NCBI RefSeq assembly: GCF_007752935.1
Contig: NZ_CP036319.1
Span: forward strand, 5,560,501-5,624,500
Direction: 5' to 3'
Length of the DNA stretch: 64,000 nt
Origin: Crateriforma conspicua
GTDB taxonomy: Bacteria > Planctomycetota > Planctomycetia > Pirellulales > Pirellulaceae
Shown here piece by piece: positions 1-11,076 of this stretch. The notes under the pieces are model-generated. The model was not told the DNA's origin, searched no databases, and saw only the letters and a program-made list of their open reading frames with translations. The stretch's first letter is position 1; every line of letters begins with the position of its first letter. The position numbers and the translations under genes are program-made.

Positions 1-300
1 CACCACACAAAGCGCGCACAGGCCGTGACAACCATCTTCCGCCGTCGCCACCCGCCAATACGACCGATCCTGACCTGAGAGAGCTGACGGTGATGAATCG
101 TCGCATCCGACCGTGCCGTGTTCGCACCCACAGCCCGATTCGTCGACCGCGTCGTCAGAGCAAACCGTGTGGAGAACACACTTGCCGTGCCCGTGATGGT
201 GCGCCGCAGGCATCAGCCATCCACCCACCAAATAGGCGATCAAAGCGATTCGGCGGGTCCAGGTGTGCAAGAAAAGATCCGGTCGGATGGTCGGGGGCAA
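1..300 (-). CDS. Cys/His-rich exported protein of unknown function, partial (C-terminus outside window)
   Basis: An open frame of 100 codons runs leftward off the window edge without a stop. It reads as an Arg-flanked hydrophobic stretch (RRIALIAYLVGGWLM), then an AAHHHGHGKC motif and many scattered Cys and His residues ending in CHGLCALCVV. This has the look of an exported metal-binding or metal-responsive protein. The start is uncertain: TTG at 300 and TTG at 270 both keep the hydrophobic segment, whereas the ATG at 213 would remove it. It is divergent from the metal-cation exporter at 585, which is compatible with a role in metal handling, but that is inference. I do not recognise a named family. 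Confidence 0.5.
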   Translation of the reverse strand, partial: MPPTIRPDLFLHTWTRRIALIAYLVGGWLMPAAHHHGHGKCVLHTVCSDDAVDESGCGCEHGTVGCDDSSPSALSGQDRSYWRVATAEDGCHGLCALCVV

Positions 301-584
301 ATGTGACGGAACTGGTAAACCAGCCAGGCCTGGATTAGGACGCGTAGAGGGCCACGCTTCCTACGCCCCAGAAAGCCCTAAAGGATCGGAGAAAAGATGG
401 AAAAAACACGCTCACCGCCAACTTTGCTAGTGTTGGACCTGTCGACAAGGCGATTTTTACCGACAACGTCGAATAAAATCGTTTTTTGCGTCTGGAGTGT
501 GCCTGTCTGCGTCAGACGGCCCGCCAAACTTTGCTCCAACGAGCCCAATTCACACGACGCCCCGTCTTCCCCAGCAGGGAATCA

Positions 585-1649
585 ATGCCGGCAAACCACA
601 GCCACGATTGCCAAGATTGCGGGCACGGTGCGGTCCCCCATCATCACGGGCTGACCAGCGGCAATGCCTACGATTCCATTCCCGACAGCCGTTTGCTGTG
701 GACCGTCGCGCTCAATCAGTTGTTGACGGTCGCCCAAGTGATCGCCGGCATTTGGTCGGGCAGCGTCGCCCTATTATCCGATGCGGCCCACAACTTCAGC
801 GATGCCAATGCATTGCTGATCGCCTACATCGCACGCCGGATCTCACGTCGAAAAGCAAGTTCGCAGTTCACGTTCGGCTATCGCCGGGCCGAACTGATCG
901 GTGCGACCATCAACCTGACACTGCTGGCAACTGTCGGCTGCTTTCTGATCTATGAGGCCGCCCACCGTCTGCTCGATCCGCAACCGGTGATCGGTTGGTT
1001 GATGGGGGCCGCTGCCGCGATCGCATTGTTGATCGACATCGCGACGGCCGGCTTGCTGTGGGCGATGAGCAAGGGATCGCTTAACGTTCGCGCCGCCTTC
1101 GTTCATAACCTTGTCGACGCGGCGGGTTCCGCCGTCGTCTTGATCGGCGCGGTGGTGATCACTTTGACGGACTGGACGTGGGTGGATTCCGCGTTAACGT
1201 TCGGATTGGCGATTTACATCCTGTATCAAGTCTGGGCCATGCTGCCACAAGCCATTCGCATTTTGATGGAAGGCACACCACCGGACTTGGATGTGGACGA
1301 ATTGATTCGCGTCGCTGTCGGAATGCCGGATGTCGTCGGCATGCACCATTTGCACGTTTGGGAACTGGACGAAGATCACCGGGCATTGGAAGCCCACGTC
1401 TTAATCCGTTCTGATGATCTTGGTCGAATGGAAGACATCAAACACCAACTGAAACATCGTTTACACGAAGCGTTTGGCATCCAGCATTCCACCTTGGAAT
1501 TTGAAGTCAGCCGAGACAATCAAACAGACCATTGCATCGGAGCCGTCCACGAAGGGGCGGAACGCTGTTGGAGCCCCGATTTGTCACCAGTCGGCGAAGC
1601 GTCCACGCCAGTCAGCCAAGCGTCGATGCGTGACAAGCATCACGAATGA
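585..1649 (+). CDS. Cation diffusion facilitator (CDF) family metal exporter
   Basis: Inner-membrane secondary transporter that exports zinc-like divalent cations in exchange for protons (family knowledge). Six hydrophobic segments are visible, with the two intramembrane metal-site motifs HNFSD (TM2) and HNLVD (TM5). A His/Cys-rich N-terminus (HSHDCQDCGHG, then HHH) and a C-terminal cytosolic domain containing HHLHVWELDEDHRALEAHV, typical of the CzcD/ZitB branch, support zinc-type specificity. The start at 585 (MPANHSHD) is preferred over the upstream in-frame ATG at 486 because an AGGGAA ribosome site lies just before it and the 33 residues upstream do not resemble the family. The protein is 354 residues. 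It is divergent from the His/Cys-rich partial gene at the window start. Confidence 0.9.
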   Translation: MPANHSHDCQDCGHGAVPHHHGLTSGNAYDSIPDSRLLWTVALNQLLTVAQVIAGIWSGSVALLSDAAHNFSDANALLIAYIARRISRRKASSQFTFGYRRAELIGATINLTLLATVGCFLIYEAAHRLLDPQPVIGWLMGAAAAIALLIDIATAGLLWAMSKGSLNVRAAFVHNLVDAAGSAVVLIGAVVITLTDWTWVDSALTFGLAIYILYQVWAMLPQAIRILMEGTPPDLDVDELIRVAVGMPDVVGMHHLHVWELDEDHRALEAHVLIRSDDLGRMEDIKHQLKHRLHEAFGIQHSTLEFEVSRDNQTDHCIGAVHEGAERCWSPDLSPVGEASTPVSQASMRDKHHE

Positions 1650-1704
1650 TTCTTACTAGCGTTTGATCACTGAACATCATCGACGAAGCCACATCGAATG
1701 GGCG

Positions 1705-3096
1705 TTACTGGCCATCGATCCCAATGGGTTCGGCCCAATGCACCGAATGCCCGGACGTGTCGTTGTCTGATTCGTCGATCGGCAATTCCAGCGTCGCATC
1801 GCTCGAAGGCGGCAGCGGATCCCGCGGATCCAGGATTTCAGTTTGCGGCTCCGGTGTTTCCCGCATCGGAGTCGTTTCAACGGATGCGTCATCCACCGTT
1901 TCGGAGTCCTGCAATTCTGCGGCCTGCGTGTTCGACGTCGGTGAATCGACCAGATTCAAGTCGTCACCAAGTGTTTGGACGTCAGCGGTGTCGCTGATCA
2001 TCGCCGGCGAATCCCACTGTGACGTTGATTTGCCATCGGCCGATAAAACCTGTTCAATCCGGTGCGCCAACAGTGCCAATTGAATACACGTCGGACGATC
2101 GTAGGAGGCCTCCGCCATCGGCAACGCCTGCTGCAAGTGATCCCACGATTTTTGATAGTCGCCACGACCAAACCAAATCCTGGCGACACGACACAATCGT
2201 CGTGCGGCCAAATCGGTGCGTGCCGCTTCGGTGTAGGCCGCCGATGCCAATTCCAAAACGTTAGGAATCTCCCGGTAATTCCCCGCCAGTCGCAGATGAT
2301 ACGCCTCGCGGTCCAGATGGCTTGCGGCACAAAGGTAGTTTGCCTGTGCCAAATGAATCAGTGCGGCGACGTCGTGCACTTCCGCCACCAAGGCTTCGCT
2401 GCAAACGCCGTCGGCCAATTCGCAAGCGGTCTGCAACCGCTTCTTGGCACAGGCCAGCTGATATTGCTCCGCCGCCAAACGTGCGGCTGCCAATTGGACC
2501 TGGGCGTCATATTCGTCTTCACACTGCTTGCGCAACTTTTTTTGGTGCAACCGCGGTCCAACGCAAGGAACCATGGTCAGACAAGACTGCTTGCATGGGT
2601 CTTGGTCACAGCCACAACAACAGCTTGACGCCTCCGGCCCGCACGGCGGCTTGGCACAGGCCGCATTTTGAATCAGATCCGCCGCGGTCGCCAAATCGCC
2701 TTCGTCCTGCGCAATCTTGGCTTGCAGCAGGTAAGTGTTTCCCGTCGACAATCCCGCGCGGCACAGTTCCACTCGTGAATCGACCAACCAATCCTTGGCT
2801 TCGGGATACTGCCCCAGACTGGCAAAACAGGCGGCCAAGTTATAGGCATGCGTACCGGCCTCGGCCGGATCATCCAACATCCAGGCCCGGGCGATCGCCC
2901 GGTGGTACAGCTGAATTGCCGCTTCGGTATCCCCTTCGGCAAACGCTTCGCGTCCGGACTTGGCGTATCGCACCAATGACGAATCGGTATCAGCCACATC
3001 CACGGTCGGACTCTGACACCCGATCACGCCTAACACTAGAAAACCGAACAACATGATGCACCGGAGCCGTTGTCGATGATGTCTTTCATCGATCAT
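1705..3096 (-). CDS. TPR-like lipoprotein, last gene of the Mla-type operon
   Basis: The protein has 463 residues. The N-terminus MIDERHHRQRL... followed by a hydrophobic core and the lipobox VIGC (Cys27) predicts a lipoprotein anchored in an envelope membrane. Residues about 35-320 are alpha-helical with repeated Ala/Leu/Tyr spacing of tetratricopeptide type (for example FAEGDTEAAIQLYHRAIARA). A cysteine cluster follows residue 140 (CAKPPCGPEASSCCCGC, then more Cys). The last 100 residues are acidic, Ser/Thr/Pro-rich and probably disordered. The start at 3096 overlaps the mlaD-like stop as ATGA, implying translational coupling, so a role as an envelope partner of the lipid transporter is likely but unproven. 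A longer frame upstream (to 3180) lies inside mlaD and is rejected. Confidence 0.72.
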   Translation of the reverse strand: MIDERHHRQRLRCIMLFGFLVLGVIGCQSPTVDVADTDSSLVRYAKSGREAFAEGDTEAAIQLYHRAIARAWMLDDPAEAGTHAYNLAACFASLGQYPEAKDWLVDSRVELCRAGLSTGNTYLLQAKIAQDEGDLATAADLIQNAACAKPPCGPEASSCCCGCDQDPCKQSCLTMVPCVGPRLHQKKLRKQCEDEYDAQVQLAAARLAAEQYQLACAKKRLQTACELADGVCSEALVAEVHDVAALIHLAQANYLCAASHLDREAYHLRLAGNYREIPNVLELASAAYTEAARTDLAARRLCRVARIWFGRGDYQKSWDHLQQALPMAEASYDRPTCIQLALLAHRIEQVLSADGKSTSQWDSPAMISDTADVQTLGDDLNLVDSPTSNTQAAELQDSETVDDASVETTPMRETPEPQTEILDPRDPLPPSSDATLELPIDESDNDTSGHSVHWAEPIGIDGQ

Positions 3097-4202
3097 CGCA
3101 GACTTCCTCCGGCGCGGACGTTGGACGGTGAAATCTGGACGCTCGGTTTCCCTTGATTGCTGTATCGACGCAACAGCCAATGGCTGCGAATTTCTTCCAC
3201 CAGGTCTTGGGTGTCGCTGACGGTATCGTTGACACGCCGTGTGGTACCGGGAAGATCTTGGGCTTCGTCCTGCAGCACCGCAACAAGTTTCTGAGTCTGT
3301 ACCGCCAACTTCTGGACTTGTTCGGCCGCACCACGCAGTGTGTCAAGCGTCACCGCCATGTCTTCGTTCACGCTTTCGGCCGTTTGCGCGACCGCATTGG
3401 ATGCATCGCGTACGCTGCGGCTGGACACCTGCACCTGGTCCAGGGCATCGGTGATATCGCCTTCGACTAAATCGGAGACCTGATCGGTCAGCCCGGCAAC
3501 CTTGCTTTCCAGATTGATCGCGGCTTCTTGCACGGTTCGCATGGTTTCTAACGTCTGCGGACGCACCGTTTCACTGGTTTCGTAGAACGACTCGGCAGCC
3601 TGGCGGGACTGGACCAAGGCGGGATCCGCGGACGCCGTCAAAGTGTCTTGAAGCTTGTCAGTCGCGCCGGCGATGCTTTCCAAGGTCGGACGTAACTGTT
3701 GTTCAATCATCTGAATTGACTGGCTAACCAATTCCACTTCGCGAGTCATCAGATCGATCGCGTCCGCTTCACCGATGTAGTTTTCCAGTTCGCTGCCCGG
3801 CGGCAGCGGCATCCGGTCGTCATCCGGATCGTCGGAACGTCGGATCACCAAGACGGGATTGCCCAGCCCGAATCTTCGCTCTTGGCTGACAATCGAATCG
3901 GTAAAGATCTGGCGACTCATTTCCGGGCGTACGCTCAAGTTGACTCGAACCAGATTGGTCGAGTCGACATAGCGAATCGATTCGATCGATCCGGCTCTTT
4001 CGCCCAAGATCATCACGTCGGCCCCTTTATGCAGGTCGCCGATCTCATTCTGTTTGATGTTCAGGTAGTAGTTGTCTTGTTCGACGAAATAGTTCCCGGC
4101 TCGCAACACCAGAAACGCAAGCGCGACCATCAAGACCAAAATCAACAGCAGAAAAAATCCCACCGCCTGATTGGCGTATCGCAATCGGTAGGGTTCGTTC
4201 AT
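3093..4202 (-). CDS. MlaD/MCE-domain protein of a lipid-transport ABC system
   Basis: The protein has 369 residues: one N-terminal transmembrane helix (residues about 13-34, FFLLLILVLMVALAFLVL), then one MCE domain (about 40-150, with DVMILGERAGSIESI and a FGLGNPVLVI strand), then a long helical region rich in Ala, Gln and Glu (about 160-340) that should form coiled coils. MCE proteins such as MlaD form hexameric rings that carry phospholipids across the periplasm (family knowledge). The long helical tail is more like PqiB/YebT/Mce proteins, which bridge the periplasm, than like short MlaD. The gene overlaps the ATPase-like gene upstream and the lipoprotein gene downstream by ATGA. Confidence 0.87.
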   Translation of the reverse strand: MNEPYRLRYANQAVGFFLLLILVLMVALAFLVLRAGNYFVEQDNYYLNIKQNEIGDLHKGADVMILGERAGSIESIRYVDSTNLVRVNLSVRPEMSRQIFTDSIVSQERRFGLGNPVLVIRRSDDPDDDRMPLPPGSELENYIGEADAIDLMTREVELVSQSIQMIEQQLRPTLESIAGATDKLQDTLTASADPALVQSRQAAESFYETSETVRPQTLETMRTVQEAAINLESKVAGLTDQVSDLVEGDITDALDQVQVSSRSVRDASNAVAQTAESVNEDMAVTLDTLRGAAEQVQKLAVQTQKLVAVLQDEAQDLPGTTRRVNDTVSDTQDLVEEIRSHWLLRRYSNQGKPSVQISPSNVRAGGSLR

Positions 4203-4939
4203 GCGTCGTCTCCATCGTTCAATTCCGGATGTCGAACATCCAGTCGGTGCTCGGCCCCCAGAGATTCAAGATGATCGGAATTCCAAACGTCGCTGATCCA
4301 CACGACCGCCGTGGCTTGTTTCCGAAGCGATTGCACCGCATCGGTCAGCTTCTGACGCCATTTGGACGCGACGTATCGCATCGGGCGTTCCAAGATGACC
4401 AATTTGGGCGGGCCCAAGAACGCACGAATCCATTGATGAATCTGAAGTTGGCCCGGCGCGACAAACGCCGGACGTTGTCGACTGATTCGATGCAACCCGA
4501 TCTGCTCGGCCCAGTGTTCCATTTGACGCATGATCACGGCATCGTCATCACCATGGTGCTGCCGCGACAACATCATGTTTTCGGTCACGTTCAAGTTTGC
4601 GATCCAACCGACGCCGTCAAAGACTCGGCCGATCTGACCTCGACTGCGAAACAGAGTTTCGTCGTTCATGGCTGTCCAATCCGTTTGATCGAACAGAACC
4701 GTTCCGGCCGACGGCGGCTTCAACCCCTGCAACACCGAAGCAAAGAATCGCGTTTGGTGGGACATCTCGCAGTGCACGACCAGCAGTTCACCTTGCCGTA
4801 CGGTCAGGTCCGACTTCCTTAAACAGACACTTGCACCGGAGTCGCTGCCGACGTCCAGATCGACCCAACTTAATACCGGCGGCTTGGATGCAATGCCTTT
4901 CGTTTCCGCGGATTCCCGCGTACTGGTGTTTCGTTTCAT
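4199..4939 (-). CDS. ABC ATPase-like subunit with degenerate nucleotide-binding motifs (MlaF position)
   Basis: Position in the operon, length (246 residues) and overall layout match MlaF, the cytoplasmic ATPase of Mla transporters. The catalytic motifs are nearly all lost. The P-loop position reads CEMSHQTRF (residues 57-65) with no GK[ST]. The signature reads VAPGQLQI (160-167) instead of LSGGQ. Walker B reads LVILER (180-185), so Asp-Glu has become Glu-Arg. The switch His is replaced in WISDV (214-218). It is therefore probably unable to hydrolyse ATP in the usual way. The start at 4939 is chosen because GGATAAGG precedes it and it clears the mlaE stop; the in-frame ATG at 4975 has no ribosome site. 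Stop and mlaD start overlap as ATGA. Confidence 0.82.
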   Translation of the reverse strand: MKRNTSTRESAETKGIASKPPVLSWVDLDVGSDSGASVCLRKSDLTVRQGELLVVHCEMSHQTRFFASVLQGLKPPSAGTVLFDQTDWTAMNDETLFRSRGQIGRVFDGVGWIANLNVTENMMLSRQHHGDDDAVIMRQMEHWAEQIGLHRISRQRPAFVAPGQLQIHQWIRAFLGPPKLVILERPMRYVASKWRQKLTDAVQSLRKQATAVVWISDVWNSDHLESLGAEHRLDVRHPELNDGDDA

Positions 4940-4943
4940 GGCC

Positions 4944-5846
4944 TTATCCAATCTTGAAAACCAGGATTCGGCCATAGATCAGCACCGACAGAAATGCCGA
5001 CACGGCCAAGACGGCCGACAATGCCCGGATGACACTGCGACTGGAAACCCGGGCCACATCGGTCACCGTCCCGCGGACGCTGACACCGTCTTGGCAACAA
5101 ATGGCACCGGCGAAACCGCCTGCGATCAACGTCTTGCTGACAAAGAACAACAGGTCCAGCGAATTGGCTTTGCGAAACATCAATTCCAAGAACGACGTCA
5201 ATCCCACGCGGACGGCCCCCATCGCCCAGCCAACGGCAAAACCGGTGATCAACATGGTCGTCGTCAACAATACGGCCAAGCAAAAGACGCTGGTCACGAT
5301 ACTGATGATCCGCGGCATGATCAGATAGGTCATCGGATCGATGCCTTGGGCCTCCAAAACTTCAAATTCGTCGGCGACAACCATCGATGCCAGTTCTGTG
5401 CTGATCGCCACACCGCTGCGTCCGATCACCACCAGACAAGCCAACAGCGGTCCCAATTCTCGTACCACGGCCCGCCACAGAAAGGGCGCGACGAAGTCCG
5501 CGCCGACGCCGAATTGGTCCGACCACAGCAATGCCTGGACGATCAACAGAATCCCGGCGGCGATCCCAAACCGGACGATCGCCGGAACCGCATCGACCGC
5601 GGTGAAGAACAACTGGCGGACCATCACCAGACGCACCGGCGGGGTCCACGACGCCGGTCGAATGGACAGATACCCGGTGGCCCACAACAACGACAGAATC
5701 GACGCCACGGTATGCAGACGCGACAACGCCGCACCGCCCAACGTGTCCGCGACACGCAGCGGCGCCACCAACCACCCAGTGGCCGACGGTAGCGTTCGTG
5801 TTTCACGAATCGGTGTCACGGGGACCAAGCGTGGGCGACGAGGCAA
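4944..5846 (-). CDS. MlaE-family permease of a lipid-transport ABC system
   Basis: Inner-membrane permease subunit. The 300-residue protein contains the conserved MlaE core: RELGPLLACLVVIGRSGVAIS, then the TELASMVVADEFEVLEAQGIDP coupling region, and five to six hydrophobic helices up to the C-terminus. These features are diagnostic of the family that works with MlaF and MlaD to move phospholipids between inner and outer membranes. No ATG is available at the N-terminus. TTG at 5846 gives the full frame and GTG at 5819 is an alternative. It is the first gene of the leftward four-gene operon and is followed within 5 bases by the ATPase-like gene. Confidence 0.9.
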   Translation of the reverse strand: MPRRPRLVPVTPIRETRTLPSATGWLVAPLRVADTLGGAALSRLHTVASILSLLWATGYLSIRPASWTPPVRLVMVRQLFFTAVDAVPAIVRFGIAAGILLIVQALLWSDQFGVGADFVAPFLWRAVVRELGPLLACLVVIGRSGVAISTELASMVVADEFEVLEAQGIDPMTYLIMPRIISIVTSVFCLAVLLTTTMLITGFAVGWAMGAVRVGLTSFLELMFRKANSLDLLFFVSKTLIAGGFAGAICCQDGVSVRGTVTDVARVSSRSVIRALSAVLAVSAFLSVLIYGRILVFKIG

Positions 5847-6033
5847 CGGGGAAAACAGTCGGCGAATCAGCTACAACCGACACCTTCGTCGCAATCGGCG
5901 GGACGCTTCCCACCGAACCAGCCAAAACGGTGCCGCCGTCACAACCGGAATCGATCAGCCTGGCCGAATCGTCATGTCCGGCACAACCGTCACCTTTGCG
6001 GGGTGAAACGGACCGCCACATCAATGCCCCCCC

Positions 6034-6069
6034 AAAAAAAATGCCACGAACGGCAATGCCGATCGTGGC
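6034..6069 (-). terminator. Rho-independent terminator of the ATP synthase operon
   Basis: Read leftward, a long stem (GCCACGA/TCGTGGC, extended by CGGCA/TGCCG with single T-T mismatches) is followed by a run of eight T residues. It lies about 60 bases past the atpC stop and in the right orientation to end the atp transcript. It would also separate that operon from the mla-type operon that continues in the same direction. Confidence 0.82.
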
Positions 6070-6127
6070 GGGATGGATGAATGCTTCGGTTCAGCCGGCG
6101 AAACGCCTGCTGGAATGGTTGCCAGGC

Positions 6128-6514
6128 TTATCGAGACGCCCGCAACATGCCCCGAGCCCGGCGAACCGCGGCTTCTTTGATTTGGATCTGCTCGGGTGAC
6201 AGCGACGGCATTTCCAGCGCCTCGTCCAAGTTCTTTTGAGCTTCTTCGCCGTCAAGCAGATCGACGGAGATCGCACGACTGGTCAGCACATTGACCACAT
6301 CGCCTTCGACCTGGGCGAACCCACCGTCGACGAAATAGCGTTCCGGACCGGCATTGGTCTGCATCCGGAGCACCCCGTGCCCGAGCCGGCCGATCATCGG
6401 CGCACGGCCGCTTTGGACTCCCAGTTCACCGTCGAACATCGGCAGGGCCACAAAGTCAGCTTCGCGGTCCAGCTCGGTGCGTTCCGGCGTGACGACAATA
6501 CAACGAATGGCCAT
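6128..6514 (-). CDS. atpC: ATP synthase F1 subunit epsilon
   Basis: The protein has 128 residues. The N-terminal beta-sandwich is evident from IRCIVVTPERTELDREADFVALPMFDGELGV and GRLGHGVLRM, followed by YFVDGGFAQVEGDVVNVLT, a standard epsilon signature. The C-terminal helical part is short, ending in RRARGMLRASR. Epsilon sits at the base of the central stalk, couples gamma to the c-ring and can inhibit ATP hydrolysis (family knowledge). It is the last gene of the operon, three bases after atpD, and is followed by a strong terminator. Confidence 0.95.
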   Translation of the reverse strand: MAIRCIVVTPERTELDREADFVALPMFDGELGVQSGRAPMIGRLGHGVLRMQTNAGPERYFVDGGFAQVEGDVVNVLTSRAISVDLLDGEEAQKNLDEALEMPSLSPEQIQIKEAAVRRARGMLRASR

Positions 6515-6517
6515 CGT

Positions 6518-7969
<1,452 letters not shown>

Positions 7970-8082
7970 TCAGAGGCAAAGGTTGAAAGGTTAACGGGTG
8001 GACGGGTGTCGGAGCGGGGCAGGGCGATCGATCGTTTGACGGCCGCTTTGCGATTCAGCTGCTCCGTTGATTTTCCAAGGCT

Positions 8083-8964
8083 TCAATTTTCCAAAGCTTC
8101 GACGCCGCCGATGATCTCCATGATCTCGCCGGTGATTTGGCTTTGGCGGGCGCGGTTGTAGGTCATGGAAAGTTGTTTGATCATTTCGCCGGCATTCTCG
8201 GTGGCGCCCTTCATGGCGACCATTCGGGCGACCTGCTCGCTGACCGCCGAGTCCAAGAAACACTTGAAAAGCTTGACCTTGAAACTGGTCGGGACGACTT
8301 CTTCCAAAATGCTTTCAGCCGATGGCAAGAATTCGTATTCGGCCACCGATTCATCCCCGGTGGATTCTTCGTCGTCGCTCAGTGAACCGAGCGGCAGAAG
8401 CTGTTCGACGGTGGCGACCTGGGAACTGGTGCTGTTGAACTTGGTGTACACCACATCCAAGCGATCCAATTTCCCTGTGATGTAGTCGTTCAAGTAACCG
8501 TTGGCGATGGTTTCGACATCGTCATAGGGCGGTTGATCTTCGAACTGATAAAACTGCTGGTCCGTTGCCATCCCGCGGAACTTCAGCCCATTGACGCCTC
8601 GCTTACCGCTTGCGTCGACCGCAACGTTGGGAACGTCTTCGCGCAGTTTGCGAATCAGCGGCATCGCGGTTCGCAGGATCGATGCGTTGTAACCACCGCA
8701 CAGTCCCCGGTTGCTGGAGAGCACCAGTACGCGAGCGTTTTTGATCTCGTCACGCGGTTCCAAAAGCGGATGGCTGACTTCCAAACCCGCGGCGGCCAAA
8801 CGTCGCACGATCTTGGTGATCTGATCCGTATAGGCCGTCGCCGCCGACGCACGATCCATCGCTTTTTTGTATCGCGCCGTAGCGATCAATTCCATCGTTC
8901 GCGTGATCTTGCGAATGTTCTTGATCGACTTACGTCGCTTATCGAGTGCTCTAGCGTTGGCCAT
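8083..8964 (-). CDS. atpG: ATP synthase F1 subunit gamma
   Basis: The 293-residue central-stalk subunit has the N-terminal helix MANARALDKRRKSIKNIRKIT, the SSNRGLCGGYNASI motif in the Rossmann-like part, and a C-terminal helix with MKGATENAGEMI and YNRARQSQITGEIMEIIGG, all typical of gamma. Residues about 195-225 form an acidic insert (LSDDEESTGDESVAEYEF) of the kind that varies among bacterial gamma subunits. It is transcribed leftward, just after the DUF4870 gene and before atpD. Confidence 0.97.
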   Translation of the reverse strand: MANARALDKRRKSIKNIRKITRTMELIATARYKKAMDRASAATAYTDQITKIVRRLAAAGLEVSHPLLEPRDEIKNARVLVLSSNRGLCGGYNASILRTAMPLIRKLREDVPNVAVDASGKRGVNGLKFRGMATDQQFYQFEDQPPYDDVETIANGYLNDYITGKLDRLDVVYTKFNSTSSQVATVEQLLPLGSLSDDEESTGDESVAEYEFLPSAESILEEVVPTSFKVKLFKCFLDSAVSEQVARMVAMKGATENAGEMIKQLSMTYNRARQSQITGEIMEIIGGVEALEN

Positions 8965-8971
8965 GGATTAC

Positions 8972-9460
8972 TTATTGAAGCAAACGGAGGTTGAAGGGGT
9001 ATCGATAGAACTGTCCATCTTTCACCGCCAACGTTGCCAGGATGCCGAAAACGACTTGCAGGATGACCGGGACAAAGATCAGCGGCCAAACCAGTCCGCA
9101 AGTCGCCAGGGTCAGCACGAAGCAGGCCCCCGACAGGATCAACAGGGTGATTTGGAAGTTCAACGCTTCTTTCGCTTGCGACTCCACATACGGGGACGTG
9201 TCTTTTTTGATCAGATAAACCACCAGCGGTCCGACAAATCCGACCAAGCCACCGGCGATGATTCCCGCGATGCCCGACAAATGGGCGATCAGGGCTAGAT
9301 TCTTTTCGTCATTGGTCGGCGGGGCTCCCACTTGGGGAATCGGTTCGGGTGACGTGGAATGGGTCTTATACGACGGGTTGTCGGATTGCCCCGAATCGGG
9401 GCGATTGGCATAGGGATCGTAACCGGGGCCTTGCGGTGAATTCGGATCATTGGGTTGCAT
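8972..9460 (-). CDS. DUF4870 membrane protein inserted in the ATP synthase operon
   Basis: The protein has 162 residues. A polar, Pro/Asn/Gln-rich N-terminus (about 50 residues) is followed by three hydrophobic segments and the DUF4870-like sequence NLALIAHLSGIAGIIAGG ... VVYLIKKDTSPYVESQAKEALNFQ. Such small membrane proteins are widespread but have no established function. The gene lies between atpA (41 bases downstream of its stop) and atpG (8 bases before its start), on the same strand, so it must be co-transcribed. Its placement splits the normally contiguous atpA-atpG pair. An assembly or regulatory role is speculation. Confidence 0.85.
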   Translation of the reverse strand: MQPNDPNSPQGPGYDPYANRPDSGQSDNPSYKTHSTSPEPIPQVGAPPTNDEKNLALIAHLSGIAGIIAGGLVGFVGPLVVYLIKKDTSPYVESQAKEALNFQITLLILSGACFVLTLATCGLVWPLIFVPVILQVVFGILATLAVKDGQFYRYPFNLRLLQ

Positions 9461-9500
9461 ACGATTTCACTCCTGATGGGCCCGGTCAACGCCGGGGCGT

Positions 9501-11021
<1,521 letters not shown>

Positions 11022-11076
11022 GGCAGGTTATTCCGGATGAATCTAACCAGATGGAATGAATGAGTTTCGGACGCTG

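Noticed and set aside
5803-6024. A 73-residue minus-strand frame between the mlaE-like gene and the atp terminator
   Set aside because: No recognisable sequence, no ribosome site, overlaps the permease start in another frame; treated as spacer.
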